From a bacterium (GTDB lineage Bacteria; Bacteroidota; Ignavibacteria; Kapaibacteriales; Kapaibacteriaceae), in contig JAGVJW010000258.1 of assembly GCA_020050895.1 (NCBI GenBank), forward strand, positions 1-14,178: DNA of 14,178 bases. Direction: 5' to 3'. Positions within the stretch are counted from its first letter, which is position 1, and every line of letters starts with the position of its first letter. The translations under genes were made by a program, and so were the position numbers. This document shows positions 6,914 through 12,750 of this stretch, piece by piece. Below the pieces are notes generated by a model. That model did not search any database and was not told the DNA's origin. It was given only the letters and a program-made list of their open reading frames with translations.

Positions 6914-8441
6914 CCTACGGCCGAATCTCCTTATTAACGAGCATTCACCGTACCTGCTCCAGCATGCGTATAACCCAGTAGCCTGGCGGCCCTGGAATGA
7001 AGAAGCTTTTCAGATTGCCAACGCCCAGGATAAACCTGTTTTCGTATCAATCGGCTATTCGACGTGTCATTGGTGCCATGTGATGGCGCATGAATCGTTC
7101 GAAGATGAAGAGGTTGCCGATTTTTTGAATCAACATTTCATCAGCATCAAGGTAGATAGAGAGGAGCACCCGGACGTCGATGCGCTTTGTATGGACGTTT
7201 GCCAGGCCATGACTGGACACGGTGGATGGCCCCTTACCATCATCATGGATGCACTGCAGAGACCATTCTTTGCGGGAACATATTTCCCGAAGCATACGCA
7301 GCGCAACCGCCTGGGATTTCTCGATCTCCTAAGGAGATTGCATGAAATTTGGATCAGCGAACGCGAACGCATTACAGCAAGTTCGATGGACACTCTGCGA
7401 GTTCTGCGCGAGATAGGTGAGACTGACCTACACTCTACCATTCATAACAATATTTACGATTTAGCTGCACAACAACACACAGCGATGTTCGACGACGTTT
7501 ACGGCGGCTTCAGCGTGAATCCAAAATTCCCGTCGCCACACCATTTGTTGCTGCTTTTACGGATTGCACAGCGTAGGCGAAATACGGAACTAAGGCACAT
7601 GGTTACCCTGACGCTTGATTCAATGAGGGCAGGGGGCATTTACGATCATGTAGGGTTTGGATTCCATCGGTATAGCACAGACAGAGAGTGGATTGTTCCA
7701 CATTTTGAGAAAATGCTTTACGATCAGGCAATGCTCATGATGGCATATACAGAAGCCTGGCAGATGACGAACGATGAAATGTATCGGCAAACTGTTAACG
7801 AAATATTTCAGTATGCCAAGCGGGAATTGCTAAGTCCTTGCGGGGCATTTTACAGCGCACAGGATGCCGATTCCGAAGGCGTCGAAGGTAAATACTACGT
7901 CTGGTCTGCGGATGACACGGGAAAGGATACTGAGTGGCTGATGCAGAACATGTCGTTGGTGAAAACAGGAAATTTTCAGGATGAATCAACACAGGAATCA
8001 ACTGGGTTGAACATTTTGCATTTTCAGTCGCCTGCACAAAAGCACCGTCCGGTTATCATGCAGTGGGAACCCGTGCGTAAGCGATTATTTAACCGGCGCT
8101 TGAAACGAGTGCCTCCGTTAACCGACACCAAGATCCTGGCAGATTGGAACGGTTTGATGATTATGGGTTTGGCAAAGGCAGGCCGCGCAATGTCCGATGC
8201 CAGCTATGTTGGCCTTGCTGCTCGTGCCTACACAGGTGTATTGCAAATGTGCGGAGATATAGAACGGCACTATTCATACAACGAAGTTGATACTCATGAC
8301 GAAGGAAAGCAGGAACCGACAGGAACAGTAGCAAATCGGAAGGTTGTATTTCTGGATGATCTGGCCATGATGGGCTGTGCTGCATTGGAATTGTATATGG
8401 CAATTGGTGAGGAACGGTATTTAAGAGATGCAGAACGATAG
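6903..8441 (+). CDS. DUF255 thioredoxin-fold protein (YyaL type), N-terminal part ending at an in-frame TAG
   Basis: This encodes the first 512 residues of a DUF255 / spermatogenesis-associated protein 20-like protein. The start INEHSPYLLQHAYNPV is typical. The thioredoxin-like motif is CHWC (Cys55, Cys58), followed by SFEDEEVADFLNQ, KVDREEHPDVD and GHGGWPLTI. The middle has YGGFSVNPKFPSPHH and the glycosidase-like (alpha/alpha) region with GIYDHVGFGFHRYS and VPHFEKMLYDQA. The frame is stopped by TAG at 8439-8441 right after a helix beginning YLRDAER, yet coding continues in the same frame to 8963 with the family's expected C-terminal part. Joined, the protein would be about 686 residues, the usual size. 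The start overlaps tdh by 11 bases, implying coupling. Cellular function is unsettled; a redox role is inferred from CxxC. It could be a recent pseudogene, a recoded gene or a sequencing error. Confidence 0.9.
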   Translation: MQDNLRPNLLINEHSPYLLQHAYNPVAWRPWNEEAFQIANAQDKPVFVSIGYSTCHWCHVMAHESFEDEEVADFLNQHFISIKVDREEHPDVDALCMDVCQAMTGHGGWPLTIIMDALQRPFFAGTYFPKHTQRNRLGFLDLLRRLHEIWISERERITASSMDTLRVLREIGETDLHSTIHNNIYDLAAQQHTAMFDDVYGGFSVNPKFPSPHHLLLLLRIAQRRRNTELRHMVTLTLDSMRAGGIYDHVGFGFHRYSTDREWIVPHFEKMLYDQAMLMMAYTEAWQMTNDEMYRQTVNEIFQYAKRELLSPCGAFYSAQDADSEGVEGKYYVWSADDTGKDTEWLMQNMSLVKTGNFQDESTQESTGLNILHFQSPAQKHRPVIMQWEPVRKRLFNRRLKRVPPLTDTKILADWNGLMIMGLAKAGRAMSDASYVGLAARAYTGVLQMCGDIERHYSYNEVDTHDEGKQEPTGTVANRKVVFLDDLAMMGCAALELYMAIGEERYLRDAER

Positions 8442-8486
8442 GCACACAGAATTATTAGTGATTACAAATCTGCCGAAGGATCGCTC

Positions 8487-8963
8487 ATGCTGGGACCGAC
8501 GGGAAGTGCATCGCCAGAGACGCAATGGAAAAACACAAGGTCCGCAAACGATGCGGCCTATCCAAGTGGGAACAGCATGGCAGCCATACTTTTTGCAGAG
8601 TTGGGAATCATTGAAGGTAAACCTTCATGGATTGATGAAGCCCGCACATGTGTTGAATCCGTGGGACTGCAACTCAACAATTTTCCGTCGGACTTTTGCA
8701 TGGTGCTTTGTGCATGGGATCTCATTGCAAATGGGTATCAAACAACATCATTCATCGGTGCCGTCGGTCAGGTAATTTCACGTGATATCATTGAATTGTT
8801 GAATTCTTCATACAGACCTCAGGCCTTAACTCGGTACGAACCTGCGCCCGATGGGCTGGAAGCTGTGCCGCATGTACTTGTTTGCGACGAAGAGCGATGC
8901 CGACTGCCCATGCGCAGTGCAAACGAGATTTTGGAGTATATCGCAGAGGAAACACAATGGTGA
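8487..8963 (+). CDS. DUF255 protein, C-terminal part after the in-frame TAG
   Basis: This is the continuation of the DUF255 gene in the same frame; the family-like sequence resumes directly at 8442 (AHRIISDYKSAEGSL). If translated separately, the first ATG is 8487, giving 158 residues, and AAGGA at 8476-8480 lies six bases upstream, a plausible reinitiation site. Recognisable parts are NDAAYPSGNSMAA, which matches the conserved (D)xAxPSGNS block of the family, and the terminal segment around VCDEERCRLPM (two cysteines), which corresponds to the usual C-terminal Cys-containing strand. Nothing here looks decayed, so the interruption is either recent, tolerated or artificial. The fragment lacks the thioredoxin-like domain and would not be expected to work alone. 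It ends 33 bases before folD. Confidence 0.72.
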   Translation: MLGPTGSASPETQWKNTRSANDAAYPSGNSMAAILFAELGIIEGKPSWIDEARTCVESVGLQLNNFPSDFCMVLCAWDLIANGYQTTSFIGAVGQVISRDIIELLNSSYRPQALTRYEPAPDGLEAVPHVLVCDEERCRLPMRSANEILEYIAEETQW

Positions 8964-8996
8964 AGCGATACAAGCCTTGACCGTAATTTGCAGTCA

Positions 8997-9869
8997 ATGG
9001 CGCATATCATCGATGGCAAGGCTATAGCCCGAACAATTCGTTCAGAAGTAGTAGAACAAGTACGATTAATCGTAAATCGAAATCAGCGAAAACCAGGATT
9101 GAATCTCCTGCTGGTGGGGGAAGACCCAGCCTCGAACATCTACGTTCGCAATAAATCTAAAGATTGTGAACAAGTGGGCATAGCGTCTGTTGTTCAGAGG
9201 CTGCCCGCCGATGTTACCGAAGAACAGGTAATCGAGATCATTGAGCTTTGGAATGCAGATAAGTACGTTGATGGCATCCTTGTACAACTTCCACTGCCCC
9301 GACACATTGATGAACATCGGGTGATTCGCACCATCGATCCGTCGAAAGATGTCGACGGATTCCATCCGATCAGCGCCGGAAATCTGATGATCGGTATCGA
9401 TGGCTTCATACCCTGTACGCCGGCCGGAGTCCTTGAACTACTCAAACGTTCTAATATCGATCCGGGTGGGATGCATGCAGTAGTTGTTGGGAGAAGCAAC
9501 ATCGTTGGAAAGCCCCTTTCCATGCTGCTTGCGCAGAAACGACCACAGGGCAACGCTACCGTAACAATTTGCCATACTGGTACCAAGGATCTCATCGAGT
9601 ACACGCGGACGGCTGACCTGCTAGTGGCGGCGATAGGCCGTGCGCAGGCAATTACACGGGAGCATGTTAAAGAAGGCGCCGTAGTGATTGATGTTGGCAT
9701 AAATCGTATTTCGACACCCAACGGTGAAACGATGGTTGGCGATGTAGACTATGCGAGCGTGTTTGATGTTGTCAGGGCCATCACACCCGTTCCCGGAGGC
9801 GTTGGACCCATGACGCGTGCAATGCTGCTTACAAACACACTGCGAGCATATCATGGTCTGCAGCAATGA
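8997..9869 (+). CDS. folD: Bifunctional methylenetetrahydrofolate dehydrogenase / methenyltetrahydrofolate cyclohydrolase
   Basis: The enzyme interconverts 5,10-methylene-THF, 5,10-methenyl-THF and 10-formyl-THF in the cytoplasm, using NAD(P). The 290-residue protein carries the standard blocks: LLVGEDPASNIYVRNK with catalytic Tyr49 and Lys53, DGILVQLPLPRHID, PSKDVDGFHP, PCTPAGVLELL, the cofactor-binding VVVGRSNIVGKPLSMLL, GAVVIDVGIN, and PVPGGVGPMTRAML near the end. I chose ATG 8997 over the in-frame TTG 8988 because it places the Tyr/Lys pair almost where it is in well-studied FolD proteins. No strong ribosome-binding site is visible. The stop overlaps the next start in an ATGA arrangement at 9866-9869, implying translational coupling with the pseudouridine synthase gene. 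The sequence looks intact. Confidence 0.96.
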   Translation: MAHIIDGKAIARTIRSEVVEQVRLIVNRNQRKPGLNLLLVGEDPASNIYVRNKSKDCEQVGIASVVQRLPADVTEEQVIEIIELWNADKYVDGILVQLPLPRHIDEHRVIRTIDPSKDVDGFHPISAGNLMIGIDGFIPCTPAGVLELLKRSNIDPGGMHAVVVGRSNIVGKPLSMLLAQKRPQGNATVTICHTGTKDLIEYTRTADLLVAAIGRAQAITREHVKEGAVVIDVGINRISTPNGETMVGDVDYASVFDVVRAITPVPGGVGPMTRAMLLTNTLRAYHGLQQ

Positions 9870-10621
9870 AAAGGGTGCACTTTAACACTATCTTCGAAGA
9901 TGACGATATTATCGTTATTGATAAACCTTCTGGACTATTATCGTTACCAGACCGTTATGATAGAACACTACCGAATGTGAGGGAAATTCTCATCAACAAG
10001 TATGGGTCTATCTTCGTTGTTCACAGACTAGACCGAGAAACCTCTGGAGTAATGGTTCTGTGCAAGACTGCAGATGCCCATCGAATTCTCAGCGAGCAGT
10101 TTGGGCAGCATACAGTTGAAAAACTGTATCATGCAATTGTTAGTGGTGTTGTTGATCGAGACCAGTTCACCATCGATATTCCGCTTGCGTCAGACTCCAA
10201 ACGCAAGGGGCTAATGAAGCCATCGGCAAGAGGGAAGGAATCGCACACAGAGATTGTGGTGTTAGAACGTTTTCGATTGGCCACGCTCGTACAATGTAGG
10301 TTAATTACCGGCCGTACACACCAAATTCGTGTACACTGCAGTGCCATTGGACATACGTTGCTTGTTGACCCGGATTACGGCACATCGACCGAATTCAAAT
10401 TGTCGTTTATCAAGCGACGATACAAATTGGCCAAGAACACAATCGAGCGTCCGCTCATTGAGCGAGTAACGCTTCATGCGTTCAAAATATCCTTTCGGCA
10501 CCCTACAACTAATCAGGAAATTTCATTTACATCTGAATATCCAAGGGACTTTGCGGCAGCTCTTCAGATCCTAAAAAAATATTCAGCCCCTTACACATCA
10601 GCTTTCGGTGATTATTTTTAA
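9866..10621 (+). CDS. RluA-family RNA pseudouridine synthase
   Basis: It isomerises specific uridines to pseudouridine in rRNA or tRNA. The 251-residue protein begins directly with the catalytic fold (EDDDIIVIDKPSGLLSLP) and has no N-terminal S4 RNA-binding domain. The catalytic aspartate is Asp56 in HRLDRETSG; EKLYHAIVSG and GRTHQIRVHCSAIGH (the RNA-binding and active-site strand) follow, then DPDYG. These identify the RluA/RluC/RluD/TruC group, but I cannot assign the target nucleotide from sequence alone. The ATG overlaps the folD stop by four bases, and adk starts two bases after its stop, so all three are probably translated from one message. The gene looks complete. Confidence 0.93.
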   Translation: MKRVHFNTIFEDDDIIVIDKPSGLLSLPDRYDRTLPNVREILINKYGSIFVVHRLDRETSGVMVLCKTADAHRILSEQFGQHTVEKLYHAIVSGVVDRDQFTIDIPLASDSKRKGLMKPSARGKESHTEIVVLERFRLATLVQCRLITGRTHQIRVHCSAIGHTLLVDPDYGTSTEFKLSFIKRRYKLAKNTIERPLIERVTLHAFKISFRHPTTNQEISFTSEYPRDFAAALQILKKYSAPYTSAFGDYF

Positions 10622-10623
10622 GC

Positions 10624-11184
10624 ATGATAATTATTTTGTTTGGTGCTCCTGGTGTAGGTAAGGGTACACAGGCATCTTTGCTCGCCCGCAAGCTCGGGAT
10701 TGCACATCTGTCTACTGGCGATGCTTTTCGCACAGCAATTCAAAATCAGACGGAAGTGGGGAAAATCGCCCAGACCTATGTTGATGAAGGCGCCTTAGTT
10801 CCCGACGAAATTGTGGCTTCCATTGTAGAAGAGGCCATGCAAGGCCCTGCATACCGCAACGGCTGTATTCTCGATGGCTTTCCGCGAACCAAGGGCCAGG
10901 TTGACGCACTGAATTTTATTCTTGCTGGTAAGGGGCTGAGGATTGATAAGGTCGTCAATCTCGACGTCGACGATGAAACCGTCATACATCGACTTCTGGC
11001 GCGCGGACGAGCTGATGATACTGTAGATGTGATTGAATACAGACTCAATGTATACCGAACCGAAACAGAACCCCTGCTCGAATATTATTCGCAGAATGGT
11101 AGCCTGGTTACTGTTAACGGAATTGGAGACATTGATGTTATCAACTCGCGGATCCTCGAGGCTCTCGACGGCCAAAGCGCCTAG
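10624..11184 (+). CDS. adk: Adenylate kinase, short form
   Basis: It catalyses ATP + AMP = 2 ADP in the cytoplasm. The 186-residue protein has the P-loop GAPGVGKGT (residues 7-15), the AMP-site LSTGDAFR, the DGFPRT block (residues 84-89), and a short lid RLLARGRADDTVDVIEYR (residues 123-140) in place of the longer zinc-type lid. It is therefore the short-lid kind rather than the roughly 215-residue long form. The start is two bases after the pseudouridine synthase stop. It ends the plus-strand run; a hairpin follows 15 bases after its stop. Confidence 0.96.
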   Translation: MIIILFGAPGVGKGTQASLLARKLGIAHLSTGDAFRTAIQNQTEVGKIAQTYVDEGALVPDEIVASIVEEAMQGPAYRNGCILDGFPRTKGQVDALNFILAGKGLRIDKVVNLDVDDETVIHRLLARGRADDTVDVIEYRLNVYRTETEPLLEYYSQNGSLVTVNGIGDIDVINSRILEALDGQSA

Positions 11185-11198
11185 ACCAATTGGGTGTC

Positions 11199-11228
11199 GA
11201 TGTTAACAACATGTGATTAACATCTCAT
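11199..11228 (+). terminator. Weak hairpin after adk, possible terminator
   Basis: GATGTTAA (11199-11206) is exactly complementary to TTAACATC (11217-11224) around a 10-base loop, and an AT-rich tract (TCATAATTTT) follows. The stem is AT-rich and the T-run is short and delayed, so it is a poor intrinsic terminator. Its position just after the last gene of the run supports the call. Confidence 0.4.
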
Positions 11229-11274
11229 AATTTTGTGTAATTCTGTATGCGCAACTCCTAATAATTATTGATAG

Positions 11275-11302
11275 TTGTCGTTTTTTTCACATTTTGTATC
11301 TT
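11275..11302 (+). promoter_or_regulatory. Candidate promoter of the outer-membrane protein pair
   Basis: A sigma70 reading is TTGTCG (11275-11280), 16 bases, TATCTT (11297-11302). A Bacteroidota-like reading is GTTG (11274-11277), 19 bases, then TATCTTTA (11297-11304), one base off TAnnTTTG. The ATTTTGTATCTTT context resembles the box before pyrF. It lies about 70 bases upstream of the first outer-membrane protein start. Prediction by eye only. Confidence 0.35.
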
Positions 11303-11308
11303 TAACAC

Positions 11309-11322
11309 TTCCCCTTGGGGAA
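11309..11322. promoter_or_regulatory. Short dyad just downstream of the candidate promoter, possible operator
   Basis: TTCCCC and GGGGAA form exactly complementary six-base arms separated by TT. The dyad falls where transcription would start from the candidate promoter, a common place for a repressor site. The two-base centre makes a stable RNA hairpin less likely than a protein-binding site. No known regulator motif is claimed. Confidence 0.3.
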
Positions 11323-11373
11323 AACGGAACGGCGCTTGCTATGTAGTGCAGAGATGCGGACTGGAGTCAACTA

Positions 11374-12744
11374 ATGTATCGACATCCGTTTGGGGCATTG
11401 TTCTTAGGAACCATGCTGTTATTGAGTAGCCAACTTGGCTATGCGCAGCAGCGCGCTGGCGAGGTAGCAGGATTTCTCTCATTTTCAGCCAACAAGTACA
11501 GTGGGGAGTTCACCGACGACCTATGGGGATTCGGAGGATCAGCTTCACTCCAATACGCACCTATGAGCAGGCTGCTGCTGGAAGGACGTATCGGGCTGGG
11601 TGAAATCAAATGGGGCATCACGCCGTCGGATTTGGCGCGCTATCCGGATTATTTCGGTCAGGGGGCAGAAATTGGCGATAACTACCCTGGCACCATAACG
11701 GAAATTGAATCCGAAAACGAATCTCGCATCACCACGGCAGATCTGTTGATGCACTACGTGCTTGTAGACCGTATTGCTGCAGTGCCATTCATCACTGTGG
11801 GTATAGGTCTTGTAAATTTTTCTCCTGCCACCAACCAGCAACACGAAGCGCTTCCCAACAATGCCTCAGGCGTGTATTCCACTTCGGCCTTCTCAATTCC
11901 AATTGGAGGCGGTGTTAGGATTCCATTCTCCAACCGTGTTGGATTGTTACTGAGAGCAGAACACAGATTTGTATTTACTCAATATCTTGATGATGTTGCA
12001 AAAAACGGTTCCAACGACGGCATAACAACCATCTCGGTAGGGCTTACTTATGCATTCACGCCGGGTGTCAGAAGTAGGCGTTCCTACCATCATTATGAGC
12101 CCTGCAATGATTGCGATGATGAAGATAAATACAGTTACGATGATAAATCGAAAGAGCACGGAAGAACAGGGGATGCCCATGATGGGAGCGAGGATACAAA
12201 GGACAAAGGCCTAACTCCGGATACGGCAAAGAAGGGAACAGTCCAATCAGATTCAGCTAAGAACAGTACACTGGATGGATCGGAGAGTTCAGTAAAAAAA
12301 GATACTGCAAAGGGCATTGCATCTAAAGCACCCAAGGCTGATACAGGGGCAAGCTCAGCGCTCAAACAGCCAGTAGTTATTAAGCCATGTCCACAGGGAA
12401 CAGAGCGTGTATGTGTTTCAGAAAACGAATCGGTTTGTGTGATAAAGGTCACACCTGGTGCCGAGCGCATTCGATGGGAAGACGCATTTGTTTATGAACC
12501 GGGTCAGCTATCTAACAAAACAACCTTGCTGCAAGCGGATCAGCCATCACCAAGGCACAACGTTGTGGTTAGGCAAACTGCCACGTCCTACTACCTGTGT
12601 GTTGAGTGCCAGTTCGAAAAGAAAATAGTAAACGGTGCAGTGCAATACCAGACACAAGGTGAAACAGTAATTGTAAAGGGGGCTGGAACATTCAATCCGG
12701 CGGATTGTCCGGATTGCGAAAAGGTAGTCCAGAAAGGGCAATAG
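11374..12744 (+). CDS. Outer-membrane beta-barrel protein with cysteine-containing C-terminal module
   Basis: A 456-residue exported protein. A Sec signal peptide ends near GYA-QQ (about residue 24). Residues ~28-229 form a predicted beta-barrel with alternating strands, ending in ISVGLTYAFTP, typical of a last outer-membrane strand. Residues ~230-335 are a charged, Asp/Lys/Ser/Thr-rich low-complexity linker that starts with a His/Cys/Asp patch including Cys244 and Cys247. The last ~115 residues form a separate module with Cys339, Cys347, Cys355 and two CxxC pairs (Cys409/412, Cys445/448); I do not recognise its family. GGAG at 11363-11366 precedes the ATG by seven bases. The next gene begins six bases after its stop and shares the barrel but not the C-terminal module. 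It is probably a structural or binding envelope protein; function unknown. Confidence 0.9.
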   Translation: MYRHPFGALFLGTMLLLSSQLGYAQQRAGEVAGFLSFSANKYSGEFTDDLWGFGGSASLQYAPMSRLLLEGRIGLGEIKWGITPSDLARYPDYFGQGAEIGDNYPGTITEIESENESRITTADLLMHYVLVDRIAAVPFITVGIGLVNFSPATNQQHEALPNNASGVYSTSAFSIPIGGGVRIPFSNRVGLLLRAEHRFVFTQYLDDVAKNGSNDGITTISVGLTYAFTPGVRSRRSYHHYEPCNDCDDEDKYSYDDKSKEHGRTGDAHDGSEDTKDKGLTPDTAKKGTVQSDSAKNSTLDGSESSVKKDTAKGIASKAPKADTGASSALKQPVVIKPCPQGTERVCVSENESVCVIKVTPGAERIRWEDAFVYEPGQLSNKTTLLQADQPSPRHNVVVRQTATSYYLCVECQFEKKIVNGAVQYQTQGETVIVKGAGTFNPADCPDCEKVVQKGQ

Positions 12745-12750
12745 CTTCAC

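Noticed and set aside
8428..8775. Frame starting beside the in-frame TAG, as a sign of a frameshift
   Set aside because: It encodes Arg-rich sequence unlike the DUF255 family. The true continuation is in the original frame, so the event is a stop codon and not a frameshift.
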